Below are positions 17,717-29,466 of a stretch of 64,000 bases of DNA, in pieces. Under the pieces are notes generated by a model that searched no databases, was not told where the DNA came from, and saw nothing but the letters and a program-made list of their open reading frames with translations. The translations under genes and the position numbers were made by a program. How positions within the stretch are numbered: position 1 is the stretch's first letter; each line of letters opens with the position of its first letter. Source of the stretch: Rhodoferax antarcticus ANT.BR (lineage in GTDB: Bacteria; Pseudomonadota; Gammaproteobacteria; Burkholderiales; Burkholderiaceae_C); the NCBI RefSeq assembly GCF_001938565.1, contig NZ_MSYM01000017.1:62001-126000 (forward strand), read 5' to 3'.

Positions 17717-19120
17717 CTAGCGGGTTTCGCGGGTGCGGGCGCGGGCAGCATCGCGGGCGCGGGCATCGGCAGCAGTGGCGGCGGTATCAACGGCCGGGAC
17801 ACTCGAGGCGGGAAGTGCTGAAACAGCAGACGAACCCGCTTGGTCTTGTGGCGCCTGGCCGGTCATTTGCATGATCTTGTCCAGTGGCAGATACAGCAGG
17901 TTGGAGCCTTGCTTGGTATCCACCATGACCTTGGTGACGTTGCTGTAGATCTGTTGCATGGCGTCGATGTACATTCGGTCACGCGTGACCTGCGGTGCCT
18001 TCTGGTATTCGGCCAGCACCGATTTGAAACGTTGCGAATCACCCTGTGCCTGCGCCACGATCCGGGCCTTGTAGGCATCGGCCTCTTCCTTCAGACGAGA
18101 GGCCGCACCCACGGCGCGCGGAATCACGTCGTTGGCGTAGGCTTGCGCTTCATTCTTGGCGCGTTCGCGCTCCTGACCAGCTTTCAGCACATCGTCAAAG
18201 GCCGCTTGCACTTGTTCGGGTGGACGAACGCCGCCTTGCTGCAAGTTGATACCGACCACCTCAATGCCGACTTTGTAGCGATCGAGAATTTTCTGCATCA
18301 AATCACGCACCCGCGGCGCAATCTGGTCGCGCTCATCCGACAGGGCAGCGTCCATGCGCATCTTGCCCACCACCTCCCGAACCGCTGTTTCAGCGGCCTG
18401 TACCACGGCGTCAGACGGGGCACGGCTTTCGAACAAAAATGCACGTGCATCATTGAGGCGATATTGCACAGCGAATTTGATCTCAACAATGTTCTCATCC
18501 TGAGTCAGCATCGCCGATTCACGCAGGCCTGTGGCTTTGATGATGGTGTCACGCCCCACATCCACTGAGCGGATCTGGGTCACAAAAACCAGCTCATGAC
18601 GCTGAATGGGGTACGGCAGTCGCCAGTTGAAACCGGCACCCACGGTGGTGTTGTACTTGCCAAACTGCGTGATGACAGCCTGCTGACCTTCTTGAACGAT
18701 GAAGAACCCGGTACCCAGCCAGATCAAGACGGCCACGCCCGCGATCAAACCCGCGCCAATACCGGCAGTCTTCATGTCGGGCTGAAAGTTGTTCGGGCCA
18801 TTTCCGCCTTTGCCACCACCGGAATTGCCGCCACCCATGCCGCGCCCTGGTTTGGCGCTGCCAAAAAGGCCACCGAGCTTGCGGCTGAAATCACGCCACA
18901 GTTCATCCAGATCGGGAGGGCCCTGATTGGCACCCCCTTTGGCAGGCCGGTCCTCGTTGCGCGGTGGCTCAGGATTGGGTGCGGGCCGGTCATCGTCACC
19001 GTCCGAATGGTCCGCTGGCTTGTCGTCACCACGCCCCCAGCGTGGATCATTGAGGTTGAACATTCCCTGAAGGCGTCGCGGCCGAAGCGCCAAGCTTAAG
19101 GTGGGTAATTGAAGTTTCAT
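17717..19120 (-). CDS. hflK: FtsH protease modulator HflK
   Basis: About 467 residues; starts at 19120 (chosen), 19063 and 19177 are possible. The FNLNDPRWGRGDD motif marks the HflK N-terminus, followed by a Gly/Pro/Asp-rich linker, a membrane segment (IGAGLIAGVAVLIWLGTGFF) and an SPFH domain with VQEGQQAVITQFGKY. The C-terminal tail is Ala/Arg-rich (DARARDAARARTRETR). Partner of the adjacent hflC gene. Confidence 0.93.
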   Translation of the reverse strand: MKLQLPTLSLALRPRRLQGMFNLNDPRWGRGDDKPADHSDGDDDRPAPNPEPPRNEDRPAKGGANQGPPDLDELWRDFSRKLGGLFGSAKPGRGMGGGNSGGGKGGNGPNNFQPDMKTAGIGAGLIAGVAVLIWLGTGFFIVQEGQQAVITQFGKYNTTVGAGFNWRLPYPIQRHELVFVTQIRSVDVGRDTIIKATGLRESAMLTQDENIVEIKFAVQYRLNDARAFLFESRAPSDAVVQAAETAVREVVGKMRMDAALSDERDQIAPRVRDLMQKILDRYKVGIEVVGINLQQGGVRPPEQVQAAFDDVLKAGQERERAKNEAQAYANDVIPRAVGAASRLKEEADAYKARIVAQAQGDSQRFKSVLAEYQKAPQVTRDRMYIDAMQQIYSNVTKVMVDTKQGSNLLYLPLDKIMQMTGQAPQDQAGSSAVSALPASSVPAVDTAATAADARARDAARARTRETR

Positions 19121-19160
19121 CGCAGCAGCTCTTATCGAATAAGGGGAGGATTGTGCCGAA

Positions 19161-20336
19161 TCACTCGGCAGCCTCATGATCTGGAGGGAAATCCGGGGCG
19201 GTTACGGCTGGACGCCGGGCAACCACGGTCTGGGCAAGTAGTTGACGCAGCCAAGCTATGCCCTCACCGTCCTGGGCACTCAAAAAAATCCTGGGGATTT
19301 GTTTTCCGTCGAGTTCATAGCTGTCTTGCAACACGATCGGACGGCGATCCGGTTGAGCGGCATCCAATTTATTGAAAACGAGAATTTGGGGAACATCGTG
19401 CGCACCAATTTCCTTGAGAACGCGCTGCACTTCAGCAATCTGGTCAACATGGTTGTCACTGGAAAAATCGACCACATGCAACAACAGGTCAGCATCCACA
19501 GCCTCCTGCAGCGTGGCTTGAAAAGCGTCCACCAGCCCGTGCGGCAAATCACGGATAAACCCGACGGTGTCGGACAACGAAATCATACGCCCCATATCAC
19601 CTAGATAGAGCTGGCGCGTGGTGGTGTCCAACGTGGCAAACAACTGGTCTGCTACGTAAGCGCGCGCCTTGACCAGCGCGTTGAAAAGGGTCGATTTGCC
19701 AGCATTGGTATAACCCACAAGCGAGATGTTGAACGCCTCGCGCCGGTCACGCTGGCGGCGCTGGGTCAGCCTTTGTCGCTTGACTTTCGCTAGACGTTCC
19801 TTGATACGCTTGATGTTGTCGCCAATCATCCGGCGATCCAGCTCAATCTGAGCTTCACCAGGGCCGCCACGCATGCCGATGCCGCCACTTTGCCGCTCCA
19901 GATGCGACCAGCGACGCACCAACCGAGTGCTCAAGTATTGCAGGCGCGCAAGCTCAACCTGGAGTTTGCCTTCATGACTGCGGGCGCGCTGACCGAATAT
20001 TTCCAGAATCAGCAAAGTCCGGTCATTGACCGGCAACTCCAGATGCCGCTCCAGATTGCGCTGCTGTGCGGGACTGAGGCTCTGATCAAACAAAATTTCC
20101 TGCGCGCCGAGTTGTATCGCCAGCAGTTTGACTTCATCCGCCTTACCACTACCCACAAACAGCGCAGCATCAGGGGCACGGCGCTTACAGGTGACACGCG
20201 CTACGGGCTGGAGACCGGCAGTTTGGGCCAGCAATCCAAGCTCTTGAAGCTCGGCGTCAAAGTGGGGAAGTCCGAAGTCAACACCCACCAGAATGGTGGG
20301 CGCCAAGGGGCGATCAGGCGGCGGCAGGTTGGTCAC
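19161..20336 (-). CDS. hflX: Ribosome-associated GTPase HflX
   Basis: About 391 residues. N-terminal HflX domain ([28 protein letters not shown]), Gly-rich linker [19 protein letters not shown], then the G domain: [14 protein letters not shown] (G1), [14 protein letters not shown] (G3) and FNKLDA (G4). It splits or rescues stalled ribosomes under stress in E. coli. The start is uncertain: GTG at 20336 or 20363, both overlapping the end of hfq; hfq-hflX overlap suggests coupling. Confidence 0.93.
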   Translation of the reverse strand: MTNLPPPDRPLAPTILVGVDFGLPHFDAELQELGLLAQTAGLQPVARVTCKRRAPDAALFVGSGKADEVKLLAIQLGAQEILFDQSLSPAQQRNLERHLELPVNDRTLLILEIFGQRARSHEGKLQVELARLQYLSTRLVRRWSHLERQSGGIGMRGGPGEAQIELDRRMIGDNIKRIKERLAKVKRQRLTQRRQRDRREAFNISLVGYTNAGKSTLFNALVKARAYVADQLFATLDTTTRQLYLGDMGRMISLSDTVGFIRDLPHGLVDAFQATLQEAVDADLLLHVVDFSSDNHVDQIAEVQRVLKEIGAHDVPQILVFNKLDAAQPDRRPIVLQDSYELDGKQIPRIFLSAQDGEGIAWLRQLLAQTVVARRPAVTAPDFPPDHEAAE

Positions 20337-20562
20337 CCTCAGAGGCTGAAAAATTAACCGCACGCCCAGGAACGATCGTCGAGATGGCGTGTTTGTAAAC
20401 CATTTGGGTTACCGTATTGCGTAGTAACACAACATATTGGTCAAAGGACTCGATTTGGCCCTGCAGCTTGATGCCATTCACCAGATAAATAGATACAGGA
20501 ACATGTTCTCGACGTAGCGTGTTGAGAAATGGGTCTTGTAACAGTTGGCCTTTGTTATTCAC
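20314..20562 (-). CDS. hfq: RNA chaperone Hfq
   Basis: 82 residues. GTG at 20562 is chosen because GGAG lies six bases upstream; the frame extends 10 codons further without support. Sm1 motif [21 protein letters not shown] (start of it) and Sm2 [10 protein letters not shown] are intact, as is the distal FDQYVVLL. It pairs small RNAs with mRNAs. The tail [11 protein letters not shown] is short. Confidence 0.97.
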   Translation of the reverse strand: MNNKGQLLQDPFLNTLRREHVPVSIYLVNGIKLQGQIESFDQYVVLLRNTVTQMVYKHAISTIVPGRAVNFSASEGDQPAAA

Positions 20563-20655
20563 GATATTCTCCGTGTTCGGATGATTAAACAAGGGGGGAC
20601 GATACCACAGCCATTTGCCGCATTCGGCTCAGCGGCGGCATAGCCTTAATAAATA

Positions 20656-20673
20656 TGTCACGTTGGCGTGACA
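20656..20673 (-). terminator. Hairpin between der and hfq
   Basis: Perfect 7-bp stem TGTCACG / CGTGACA with loop CCAA on the minus strand, 6 bases after the der stop and followed by TATTTATT. It may be a weak terminator or a processing site that sets hfq expression apart from the upstream run. Confidence 0.5.
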
Positions 20674-20679
20674 CTTCCC

Positions 20680-22017
20680 TTAGTTGACCTTGTCCGCAAA
20701 AGGGTTCGCTGCGGTTTTCATTTCAATGCGCAGCGGTGTACCCACCAAATTGAAAGCCTGACGGAACCGGCCTTCCAGAAAACGCTTGTAAGCATCGGTC
20801 ACATGTTCCAGTGAATTTCCGTGTATCACGATGATCGGGGGGTTCATGCCGCCTTGGTGGGCGTAGCGCAGCTTGGGCCGGTACATGCCAGCCCGCTTGG
20901 GGCTCTGAAACTGCACTGATTCGAGGAGCAAGCGCGTCAGCATCGGCGTGGACATCTTGCAGTTGGCAGCCTTGTACGCTTGAATGATGGACGCCCACAA
21001 AGGCCCTAAACCTTGGCGCTTTTGAGCAGAGATCAGGTGCATATTGGCAAACTTCAGGAAACCCAAGCGTGTTTCAATGGAACGCTTGACCAATTCCCGT
21101 TGATATTCGTCAACGGCATCCCATTTATTTACCGCCAAGACGACCGCCCTGCCGTTTTCCAGGATGTAGCCGGCAATGTGCGCATCCTGATCGGTTACAC
21201 CCTGCGTGGCATCAATCAGCAGCAACACCACGTTGGCTGATTCGATGGCTTGCAGGGTTTTCACCACGGAAAACTTCTCAATGGCTTCAAAAACCTTGCC
21301 GCGACGGCGCAGACCAGCGGTGTCAATCAACTCAAACTTCTGGCCTTCGCGTTCAAACGGCACAGATATAGCATCGCGAGTGGTACCCGGCAGGTCGAAG
21401 GCCACCAGACGTTCCTCACCCAGCCAGACATTGATCAGGGTCGATTTGCCAACGTTGGGACGGCCCGCGACAGCCAGCTTGATTACGCCCGGCACAGCCT
21501 CGTCTTCGTCGGCGTCACCTTGCAGATTCAAGGGCTTTAAGGCTTGATCCAGCAAGGACCGAATGCCTTGCCCGTGCGCTGCTGACACAGGCAGAACCTC
21601 GCCCAACCCCAGTTCATAAAACTCGACCAGTTGGGCACCTTCGAGCAGGCCCTCTGCCTTGTTGGCAACCAGCAGGCAAGGCTTGCCCAGGCGCCTAAGG
21701 TAATTGGCAATGTCGTGGTCCTGCGCGGATACGCCTCCACGGGCATCAACCACAAAAACCACCACGTCTGCTTCAGCAACAGCTTGACGCGTTTGCTTGG
21801 CCATCTCTTTGTAGATGCCGCTGGTGGCGTCGGGCTCGAAACCACCGGTGTCGATAACGATGAATTCGTGTCCGGTGTGCTTGCCGTTACCGTAGTGACG
21901 GTCGCGGGTCAACCCCGAGTAGTCTGCAACAATGGCATCTCGGGATTTGGTCAGCCTGTTGAAAAGCGTTGACTTGCCCACATTGGGGCGGCCCACCAGG
22001 GCCAATACGGGCTTCAT
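20680..22017 (-). CDS. der: Ribosome assembly GTPase Der (EngA)
   Basis: 445 residues with two tandem G domains: [14 protein letters not shown] ... DTGGFEP ... NKAEG, then [16 protein letters not shown] ... DTAGLRRRG ... NKWDAV, and a C-terminal KH-like domain. Essential for 50S subunit maturation. bamB lies 26 bases upstream, the usual neighbour. Confidence 0.97.
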   Translation of the reverse strand: MKPVLALVGRPNVGKSTLFNRLTKSRDAIVADYSGLTRDRHYGNGKHTGHEFIVIDTGGFEPDATSGIYKEMAKQTRQAVAEADVVVFVVDARGGVSAQDHDIANYLRRLGKPCLLVANKAEGLLEGAQLVEFYELGLGEVLPVSAAHGQGIRSLLDQALKPLNLQGDADEDEAVPGVIKLAVAGRPNVGKSTLINVWLGEERLVAFDLPGTTRDAISVPFEREGQKFELIDTAGLRRRGKVFEAIEKFSVVKTLQAIESANVVLLLIDATQGVTDQDAHIAGYILENGRAVVLAVNKWDAVDEYQRELVKRSIETRLGFLKFANMHLISAQKRQGLGPLWASIIQAYKAANCKMSTPMLTRLLLESVQFQSPKRAGMYRPKLRYAHQGGMNPPIIVIHGNSLEHVTDAYKRFLEGRFRQAFNLVGTPLRIEMKTAANPFADKVN

Positions 22018-22043
22018 AGTGATGTTTGGGTCCGAATCAGACG

Positions 22044-23183
22044 CTAGTCGGGTTGAAAGCCGAACACACCGCCGTCGCGCGTGACAGCCACCAGTGTGGT
22101 GCCCGCAACAACTGGCGTTGAAGCAGCACCAGAAGTATCGGTGTTAAGACGCGTCAACGGGCTTCCATCGGTACGCGACATGAAATGCAGCATCCCACTG
22201 CTGTCGCCCACCACCACGGAGCGGCCCAACACCAACGGCCCGGTCAACTGCCGGTAACGCAGACGGTCGGAAGACCAGGCTTCCACACCATCGACCAGCC
22301 TCCAGGCCATCAGTTTCCCGTCCTCTTCCACGCCGTAAACCTGTTTGTCGTCCGCGTGCAGGCCAACCGAGCCGGACGCGGGGTGTTTCCAGAGGATATT
22401 GCCACGCTCGGCATTGACACAACCGACCGCCGCCTGGAAGGCGCGCGCGCAGACCACGCTGGACTCACGTCCTACACCCGCCACCAAGTCCACCAAGCGT
22501 TCAATATCGTTGGTGCCACGGGGCGTTGCAAGGGGCGCGTCCCAAAGTACATTGCCGCTCAGAGAGTTAAGCCCCACCAAACGCCCGGACAAACCAACCA
22601 CCAAGACGTTATTGACCGCTAGCAAAACGCCGCTTTGGCGCAATACCAAAGCTTCGCCGGGCCGCTGATTGGCCCAGAGTTTTTTACCCGTGCGGGCATC
22701 AAAAGCAGACACCTCCCGGTCAGCGCCCAACACAAAAACACGCTCTCCAGCCACCAGGGGCGCGGTGAAGACCTGGCTCGACAGGCGCGAACGCCAAAGC
22801 TCGCGCTCGCCTTCCATGGTCACCAACTCATTGCCACGGGTCACAACCGCTGAGAAGCGTCCGTCACTGCCTACACCGGCCGCGATCGGGGCACCCACGT
22901 TATTACGCCACAACACGGCACCAGTGCGCGAATCCATAGAGGTAACTACCCCTGCGGATCCTGCCACAGTAATGGTTGCCGCCGTGGTGTGAACCGACAA
23001 AGGAAAGTCGACCTTGCCAATCTGACTGGTCCAGACTGTTTTGACACCCAACAACGCCGGGTTGGCGCCCAGGTCTGCAGGTTTGGGGCCGCTTGAACCA
23101 CTGGCACATGCGCCCAACACACTCACCAGAAACGCGCTCAGCCCGACCTGCAAAAATCGGCTGACAGAAAAATGTATCGTCAT
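22044..23183 (-). CDS. bamB: Outer membrane assembly lipoprotein BamB
   Basis: 379 residues. Signal with lipobox LGAC (Cys about residue 26). Repeated PQQ/beta-propeller blades are seen as [29 protein letters not shown] and [13 protein letters not shown]. It assists BamA in inserting outer-membrane proteins. bamD is elsewhere in this window (32980). Confidence 0.95.
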   Translation of the reverse strand: MTIHFSVSRFLQVGLSAFLVSVLGACASGSSGPKPADLGANPALLGVKTVWTSQIGKVDFPLSVHTTAATITVAGSAGVVTSMDSRTGAVLWRNNVGAPIAAGVGSDGRFSAVVTRGNELVTMEGERELWRSRLSSQVFTAPLVAGERVFVLGADREVSAFDARTGKKLWANQRPGEALVLRQSGVLLAVNNVLVVGLSGRLVGLNSLSGNVLWDAPLATPRGTNDIERLVDLVAGVGRESSVVCARAFQAAVGCVNAERGNILWKHPASGSVGLHADDKQVYGVEEDGKLMAWRLVDGVEAWSSDRLRYRQLTGPLVLGRSVVVGDSSGMLHFMSRTDGSPLTRLNTDTSGAASTPVVAGTTLVAVTRDGGVFGFQPD

Positions 23184-23186
23184 GAG

Positions 23187-23864
23187 CTATTTCCCTTGTG
23201 CGGTGTCAACCGGCGCAATGCCTTCTACATCAACGCCCAAAGCGTTGAGCTTGACCTCAACCAAACGCCGGTATTCGGAGCTGGGCTCGAAAGATTTATA
23301 GGCGATGAGGTACTGATCTATGGCTTTCGGCGTGTTGCCCTGTAGCGCCAGGATGTCGCCAGTACGGTCTGCCACCAAAGCCTCAAAGCCAGTCGGAAAT
23401 TTTCCACCCAGCTGACCCAGCGCGCCGTCAAGATCTTTGGCGTCCATCAATATGCCTGCCAACCTGAGCTTTGCCACGGCCTGGTAACCCGTGTCTGAAG
23501 ACTTCTCCGCAACCCAGGTCAATGCGGCTTTGGCCGCATCTGGTTTGCCCGCCTTGAAGAAGTGCTGAGCGGCCAGCAGCCCCGATTGCTGCGCGTAAGA
23601 AGTAACAGCGAACCGCTCTTTCATATCGGAAAAAACGCGATCAATCTTGGTTGTGTCGCCTGATTGAATGGAACGCTCAACTTCATCGAACAGCGCTGCA
23701 GCCTGATTGGCCTGACTGCGTTGCCAGTAATTATAAAAATTCCAGCTGGCAAAAGCCGTCAATATGGCGATCAAGGCCCAAGTGATGGCATTGCCATATT
23801 GCTTCCAGAAATGCTTGATCTGGTCAAGCTGTTCCTGTTCTTCAAGATCCAGTTGTTTTGCCAT
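23187..23864 (-). CDS. yfgM: YfgM-like membrane-anchored TPR protein
   Basis: 225 residues from the ATG at 23864. Cytoplasmic N-terminus (LDLEEQEQLDQIKHFWKQYG), one membrane segment (ITWALIAILTAFASWNFYNYW) and a periplasmic TPR-like helical domain. In E. coli YfgM links the Sec translocon to periplasmic chaperones. It lies between hisS and bamB as in E. coli, which supports the call. Confidence 0.9.
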   Translation of the reverse strand: MAKQLDLEEQEQLDQIKHFWKQYGNAITWALIAILTAFASWNFYNYWQRSQANQAAALFDEVERSIQSGDTTKIDRVFSDMKERFAVTSYAQQSGLLAAQHFFKAGKPDAAKAALTWVAEKSSDTGYQAVAKLRLAGILMDAKDLDGALGQLGGKFPTGFEALVADRTGDILALQGNTPKAIDQYLIAYKSFEPSSEYRRLVEVKLNALGVDVEGIAPVDTAQGK

Positions 23865-23875
23865 GTCGTGATTCG

Positions 23876-25189
23876 TTAAACGTTGGATTGTAGGGTTCGG
23901 GCCCACAGGGCCAGATCAGCCAGCGGCTGTGTCACCTGGAGCACACTGGGGTCACGCAAGGGTTTGATCGTGACTTGCCCCGTCGCTATTTCGTCAGATC
24001 CGAAGATCAAGGCGTAACGTGCACCGCTGCCATCGGCTCGCTTGAACTGGCTTTTCATGCTGCCCATGCCTTCTACACCGCTGGCGTGCATCTGAACACT
24101 CAGCCCGGCCACACGCAATAGCTGCAACGTTGATAAAACCAAGGGCATGGCGGCTGCATCGGTCACGATTGCGTAGGCATCCAGCGGCGCAGTGGTTCCC
24201 AGACCGTCGGCAGTTTTGACCAACGCCAAAACCCGGTCCACGCCCAGCGCCCAGCCGACAGCAGGTGTCGGTTTGCCGCCCAACTGCTCGAAGAGGTAGT
24301 CGTAGCGGCCACCCGCGCAAACCGTACCCTGAGAACCCAATCGGTCGGTGGTGAATTCAAAAACCGTCAGGTTGTAATAGTCCAGACCGCGAACAAGCCG
24401 TGGATTGACGGTGTAGGCCGCGCCATTGGCATCCAAAATGGATTTCAGCGTGCCGAAATGCAATAGAGAGGCTTCACCCAGAAAATCCAGCAGTTGGGGC
24501 GCCGCATTCACCAGGCTTTGCATCTGCGGATTTTTGGTGTCCAGAATACGCAGGGGGTTGCTGTAAAGACGCCTTCGGGCCTCTTCATCAAGTGTGTCGA
24601 TGCTTTGCTCAAAGTAGGCAATCAGCGCTTGCCGATGGGCCTGACGCTCGGCTGGCTGCCCTAGGCTGTTGAGCTCCAGCCGCACATCAGTCAAGCCAAT
24701 CTCAGCCCAAAGTGCGATGGCCATCAAGATCAGTTCAGCATCGACTTCTGGGCCTGGAAAACCCAACGCTTCGGCACCAATCTGGTCAAACTGCCGATAA
24801 CGGCCTTTTTGTGGGCGCTCGTGGCGGAACATCGGCCCCATGTAATACAAACGCTTGCCACCGTCATACAGCAGACTGTGTTCAAGCGCAGCCCGCACCA
24901 CACCCGCTGTGGCCTCGGGGCGCAACGTCAGCGGATCACCATTGAGGCGATCTTCGAAGCAATACATCTCTTTCTCAACAATATCAGTCACTGCGCCTAA
25001 GCCTCGCACAAAAAGTGGCGTGCGCTCAACGATGGGTGTGCGGATGTTGCGGTAAGCAAAGCGGGCCATCAAATGGCGTACCTTGCTCTCAAACCACTCA
25101 ACGCTGGCGGATTCGGGCGGCAACACATCATTCATGCCTTTGACGGCAGTGAGCTTGGCTGCAGGGGGAGTTGCTACTTTTTCAGTCAT
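23876..25189 (-). CDS. hisS: Histidine--tRNA ligase
   Basis: 437 residues. Class II motifs: [12 protein letters not shown], motif 2 in [34 protein letters not shown] and [14 protein letters not shown] (motif 3). It charges tRNA-His. The frame is intact with usual length. Confidence 0.97.
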   Translation of the reverse strand: MTEKVATPPAAKLTAVKGMNDVLPPESASVEWFESKVRHLMARFAYRNIRTPIVERTPLFVRGLGAVTDIVEKEMYCFEDRLNGDPLTLRPEATAGVVRAALEHSLLYDGGKRLYYMGPMFRHERPQKGRYRQFDQIGAEALGFPGPEVDAELILMAIALWAEIGLTDVRLELNSLGQPAERQAHRQALIAYFEQSIDTLDEEARRRLYSNPLRILDTKNPQMQSLVNAAPQLLDFLGEASLLHFGTLKSILDANGAAYTVNPRLVRGLDYYNLTVFEFTTDRLGSQGTVCAGGRYDYLFEQLGGKPTPAVGWALGVDRVLALVKTADGLGTTAPLDAYAIVTDAAAMPLVLSTLQLLRVAGLSVQMHASGVEGMGSMKSQFKRADGSGARYALIFGSDEIATGQVTIKPLRDPSVLQVTQPLADLALWARTLQSNV

Positions 25190-25201
25190 GAAAGGGGAAC
25201 G

Positions 25202-26473
25202 TCAAGCTTTGACCGCAGCCTGCATACCAAAGCGTTTTTCAACATAATCTTCAACGATGACTTGGAATTCTTCTGCAATGCCTTCGCCGCGAAGTGTCAT
25301 TCGCTTTTCGCCATCAATGAAAACCGGGGCTGCCGGTGCTTCGCCGGTGCCGGGCAGACTGATACCAATATCGGCGTGCTTGCTTTCACCCGGGCCATTC
25401 ACAATGCAGCCCATCACCGCCACCTTCATCTTTTCGACACCCGGATACTTGCTGCGCCAATGCGGCATCTGCGCACGCAAAAATTCTTCAATCCGCTGTG
25501 TCAACTCCTGAAAGGTCGTGCTGGTTGTGCGGCCACAACCTGGACAAGCGGTCACACTAGGCACAAATGACCGCAGTTCGAGTGCCTGCAAAATCTCTGC
25601 AGCAATCACAACCTCTTGCGTGCGTGACTCACCTGGCTGCGGCGTGAGCGAGACCCGGATCGTGTTGCCAATGCCTTCTTGCAATAAGACCGAAAGCGCT
25701 GCTGCAGATCCCACAACACCTTTGGTGCCCATTCCGGCCTCGGTCAAGCCTAGGTGCAGGGCATAGTCACAGCGTTTGGACAGCTCGCGGTAGACCGAAA
25801 TCAGATCCTGCACACCGCTGACCTTGCAGGACAGGATGATCTGGTTTGGGTTCAAACCCAGCTCAACGGCTTGCTGGGCGGAATCAAGAGCAGAGGTGAT
25901 CAAAGCCTCGTACATCACCGGCTTGGCGCCCCATGGGGTCTCACGGCGGCTGTTCTGGTCCATCAAATCTGCCAGCAAAGCTTGATCAAGACTGCCCCAA
26001 TTAACGCCAATGCGGATCGCCTTGTCCCAGCGTACAGCAGCCTCGATCATCTGGGCAAACTGTTTGTCGCGTTTGTCACCCTTGCCTACATTGCCGGGAT
26101 TGATACGGTATTTGGACAAGGTTTGGGCGCACTCTGGATACTCAGTGAGTAACCGGTGGCCGTTATAGTGAAAGTCGCCGATCAGGGGGACATCAATACC
26201 CATGCGGTCCAGCTGCTCGCGAATGTGCGGCACCGCCTGCGCCGCCTCAGGCGTATTGACCGTCAAACGTACCATCTCGGAGCCTGCCAGCGCCAGTTCT
26301 TTAACTTGAATGGCAGTACCAATCACATCGACCGTATCGGTATTGGTCATGGACTGGATCCTCACTGGGGCGTCGCCTCCCACGGTGACGATTCGACTGC
26401 CCCAGACGACCTGGGCCTGGCGTGTAATTTTGCCTTGCGCGTTGGCTTCAGCAATAGGAGTGGCTTTGAACAT
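25202..26473 (-). CDS. ispG: 4-hydroxy-3-methylbut-2-enyl diphosphate synthase IspG (GcpE)
   Basis: 423 residues. ATG at 26473 overlaps the rodZ stop by one base (TGATG). Fe-S ligands are in CPGCGRTT and [26 protein letters not shown] is the substrate-binding start. Penultimate step of the MEP isoprenoid pathway. Sits in the conserved rlmN-pilW-rodZ-ispG-hisS order. Confidence 0.97.
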   Translation of the reverse strand: MFKATPIAEANAQGKITRQAQVVWGSRIVTVGGDAPVRIQSMTNTDTVDVIGTAIQVKELALAGSEMVRLTVNTPEAAQAVPHIREQLDRMGIDVPLIGDFHYNGHRLLTEYPECAQTLSKYRINPGNVGKGDKRDKQFAQMIEAAVRWDKAIRIGVNWGSLDQALLADLMDQNSRRETPWGAKPVMYEALITSALDSAQQAVELGLNPNQIILSCKVSGVQDLISVYRELSKRCDYALHLGLTEAGMGTKGVVGSAAALSVLLQEGIGNTIRVSLTPQPGESRTQEVVIAAEILQALELRSFVPSVTACPGCGRTTSTTFQELTQRIEEFLRAQMPHWRSKYPGVEKMKVAVMGCIVNGPGESKHADIGISLPGTGEAPAAPVFIDGEKRMTLRGEGIAEEFQVIVEDYVEKRFGMQAAVKA

Positions 26474-27405
26474 CACTTCACCTCAAATCGGGCAACATTT
26501 TCTCGAATCAGGGGGGTCAGGTCAAAAGGCTTGCCGCGAACAGAAACCGACACCACATCGGCCCTGCCCACAACCACGGACAGTGGCAGTTGGCCGGCCA
26601 CGCTAACCACCTCACCGTTTGCGAGGATTTTTCGCAACTTGGGAAGACCTGCTGCATCTGTCACCTCCACCCAGGACTCACCCCGCCCACTCAATTCAAG
26701 CACAGCAGGCTGAACAGGCAAGACAGAATCTTCTAAAACAACTGCCGAGCCAACGCTCGCAACCGCAGCCTTGCTGGCGACTTCACCCGGACTATTGACG
26801 GGCGTTTGTACCGGCGACGGTAGCGGCGCGGGGGTTACCGGAACGCCGTCAGCCGATTCAACCGCGCTGCCAGCTTCGACAGGTACAAGAGTTTCCAACT
26901 CAGTAGCTAAGGCAGGCTCCGGGGCGTTTATGGGAGCAATCGCCTCGACGAATGGCGACTGCATCTCTGGCCAAGTCAGGATCACGACGATGGCCACAAA
27001 CAGAGCCAAAACCGCAAGACCGATCGGCGTCGATACTTGTGCAAAAACGCCGCGGCGCGAGCCACCTCCAGAGTCCTTAAAAGTAGCATTTAAACTGGTT
27101 TCATTCGCCTTGAAAGGACTCGCCTGGAGTTCAGGCAAACTCGCCATGATGGGAGTCGGATCGATCTTCAGAGATCGGCAGACGCTCAGCGCCAAAGAGC
27201 GCACAAACACCATGTCGGGCAGTTCTTCAAACCGACCCGCTTCAAGTGCTTCGAGCCTCTTGACGGACACTTTCAGAGCAACCGCCAAGGCTGCTATGTG
27301 AAGCCCTTGGGCTTCACGGGCCGCTCGTAGCATCGCACCAGCCCGAGCTGAAGACTGCGTCAATGTGGCAGCTGGCACCTCTCCCTCAAAGACCTCGTCA
27401 CTCAT
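26473..27405 (-). CDS. rodZ: RodZ-like helix-turn-helix membrane protein
   Basis: 310 residues from the ATG with GGAG seven bases upstream. Cytoplasmic HTH ([19 protein letters not shown] ... [14 protein letters not shown]), a membrane segment near residue 140 ([17 protein letters not shown]), a Pro/Val/Ala-rich linker and a C-terminal DUF4115 beta domain ([12 protein letters not shown]). RodZ ties MreB filaments to the elongation machinery and controls rod shape. Confidence 0.9.
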   Translation of the reverse strand: MSDEVFEGEVPAATLTQSSARAGAMLRAAREAQGLHIAALAVALKVSVKRLEALEAGRFEELPDMVFVRSLALSVCRSLKIDPTPIMASLPELQASPFKANETSLNATFKDSGGGSRRGVFAQVSTPIGLAVLALFVAIVVILTWPEMQSPFVEAIAPINAPEPALATELETLVPVEAGSAVESADGVPVTPAPLPSPVQTPVNSPGEVASKAAVASVGSAVVLEDSVLPVQPAVLELSGRGESWVEVTDAAGLPKLRKILANGEVVSVAGQLPLSVVVGRADVVSVSVRGKPFDLTPLIRENVARFEVK

Positions 27406-28234
27406 CAAATGCTCCACGCTGATACAGACTTGCTTCGGCAGATTGTGGAAAACGCTTCACCAACTGCACTGCCAGCTGGTTCATCGCCTCAAGATTGGCC
27501 ATGCGGCGCTCAATCTTGACGCCAAGCCATAGGGTCTCGGCATTCGCCAGCTCTGTGTTGTTCAAGCGGCGAATGTAAAACTGGGCGCGCGCAAAGTCTT
27601 TTCTTTGGTACAGCACATTCGACAAGTTATACCCAGTGACCGGATTGCCAGCGTCGTATTCGTAGGACTTGAGCAAACTTGCCTCAGCTTCAGGCAACTG
27701 CCCAGCCTTTATCTGGCACAGGCCCTGGGCCATATGGGTTTTCGCGCGCTCGCGGTACAAGGGGTTAGCCAGCGCCTGATTGAAATACACCATGGATTGT
27801 GCGTATTGACCATCCTGACACTTCAACCAAGCCATGTTGTGAAGCACATTGCTGTCGCGCGGCTTGAGCGAGAGCGCTTTGTTGAAACTTTCTTCAGCAA
27901 TGCCATAGTCGCTCAAGCGCATATAGATCAATCCTCGCAGGCTAAAAGCGTCCGAATAGGTCGGATCAATCAGGATCGCTTGCTTGATTTCATCCAGAGC
28001 AATCGTGGACTTGCCTTGCTCCAAGTACCCCAAAGCCAGCTCTACGCGAATACGCGCGCGCTTGCGCTCAGCAGTTTCGTCCGACTCGGTAATGATGTCT
28101 CCTTGCATGGCCACAGCACCTGGCGAGCCAGCATGCCCGGCGCAACCACTGAGCGTTATCCAGCTACAAAATATAAAAAAAGCAAAAAACAAGTCAAGAC
28201 GACGCGTGGCTCTATTTTTCATCGTGGCTTTCAT
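27398..28234 (-). CDS. pilW: Type IV pilus biogenesis lipoprotein PilW/PilF
   Basis: 278 residues. Lipobox LSGC after a long hydrophobic signal; TPR repeats include RVELALGYLEQGKSTIALDE, DAFSLRGLIYMRLSDYGIAE and NVLHNMAWLKCQDGQYAQS. It is the pilotin for the PilQ secretin. The start could be 28222. It overlaps rodZ by 8 bases. Consistent with pilZ in this window. Confidence 0.92.
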   Translation of the reverse strand: MKATMKNRATRRLDLFFAFFIFCSWITLSGCAGHAGSPGAVAMQGDIITESDETAERKRARIRVELALGYLEQGKSTIALDEIKQAILIDPTYSDAFSLRGLIYMRLSDYGIAEESFNKALSLKPRDSNVLHNMAWLKCQDGQYAQSMVYFNQALANPLYRERAKTHMAQGLCQIKAGQLPEAEASLLKSYEYDAGNPVTGYNLSNVLYQRKDFARAQFYIRRLNNTELANAETLWLGVKIERRMANLEAMNQLAVQLVKRFPQSAEASLYQRGAFDE

Positions 28235-28237
28235 TGT

Positions 28238-29458
28238 TCAGATTTTCGCACCAGTTGCAGTGGCCAACGCAGTAGCAGCGGGCTCGGCGCTGCGTTGGCG
28301 GGCAATGCGCACAGCAACCCGCGTGCGGTCCACCACATCGCCAGCCAGTTGACCACACGCAGCATCGATGTCGTCGCCACGGGTCTTGCGAATAGTCGTT
28401 GTGATCCCGGATGCACTCAGTATCTGGGCAAACGCCAAGATACGTTCAGGCTTGGAGCGATGCAGACCAGAAGCCGGGAAAGGATTAAACGGTATCAAAT
28501 TAAATTTACACCACGACACCGAATGACCGTAATGCTTGACTAGCTGCACCAGCTCATGTGCCAAGGCATCGGTGTCGTTCACAGCATCGAGCATGCAATA
28601 TTCAAAAGTGATGAAATCCCGAGGTGCATGCGCCAGATAACTGACACAAGCTGGCATTAACTCCTCCAGCGGGTGCTTGATATTGAGCGGCACCAAGTAG
28701 TCACGCAAGGCGTTATTGGGGGCATGCAGAGACACCGCCAGCGCCACCGGGCACTCAAGCCCAAGCAAATCCATCTTTTTGACCAACCCGGATGTCGATA
28801 CCGTGACACGGCGGCGCGACAGGCCATAGGCGTGGTCGTCCAGCATCATCCTCAGCGCAGGAACCAAGACAGCGTAATTTTGAAGGGGTTCACCCATGCC
28901 CATCATCACTGCGTTGGAGATCACACGTTCGTCGCGTTGCAGATGCTTGCGTAAAAAGTGCTCTGCAAACCAGAGTTGCCCGATAATCTCTCCCGTGGTC
29001 AGGTTGCGGCTAAAGCCCTGATGCCCCGTAGAACAAAAACGGCAGCCCATGGCACAACCCGCCTGGGTCGAGAGGCACAGCGTGCCCCGATCGTCTTCCG
29101 GAATAAACACCGACTCGATCACATTGCCGCCACCCACATCAAACAGCCATTTGATGGTGCCGTCGTACGATATGTGCTGCGAAACCACCTCCATGGGCTT
29201 GATTTCTGCAACACCTTTGAGTTTTTGGCGTAAAGATTTCGCCAGATCGCTCATGTCCTCAAAATTGGCACAGCCTCGCTGATGAATCCAGCGAAACAAC
29301 TGAACAGCGCGAAAACGCTTCTCGCCCAATAACTCACAAAAAGCAGTGAGGCTCTCTAGGTCGTATTCGAGCAGGTTGACCACCGAGCCAGGAATCAAAC
29401 TGACGACACGCCGCTTGGCCTGGACGTGAAGTTCGTCGTGTGATTGGTCAGTGGTCAT
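28238..29458 (-). CDS. rlmN: Dual-specificity 23S rRNA A2503 / tRNA A37 methyltransferase RlmN
   Basis: 406 residues. Radical-SAM cluster [25 protein letters not shown] and [15 protein letters not shown] are typical; a C-terminal Cys (DIDAACGQL) is the second methylation Cys. It makes C2-methyladenosine. A roughly 20-residue N-terminal extension precedes the usual [11 protein letters not shown] start, so the true start may be downstream. Confidence 0.95.
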   Translation of the reverse strand: MTTDQSHDELHVQAKRRVVSLIPGSVVNLLEYDLESLTAFCELLGEKRFRAVQLFRWIHQRGCANFEDMSDLAKSLRQKLKGVAEIKPMEVVSQHISYDGTIKWLFDVGGGNVIESVFIPEDDRGTLCLSTQAGCAMGCRFCSTGHQGFSRNLTTGEIIGQLWFAEHFLRKHLQRDERVISNAVMMGMGEPLQNYAVLVPALRMMLDDHAYGLSRRRVTVSTSGLVKKMDLLGLECPVALAVSLHAPNNALRDYLVPLNIKHPLEELMPACVSYLAHAPRDFITFEYCMLDAVNDTDALAHELVQLVKHYGHSVSWCKFNLIPFNPFPASGLHRSKPERILAFAQILSASGITTTIRKTRGDDIDAACGQLAGDVVDRTRVAVRIARQRSAEPAATALATATGAKI

Positions 29459-29466
29459 GCAGGCGA

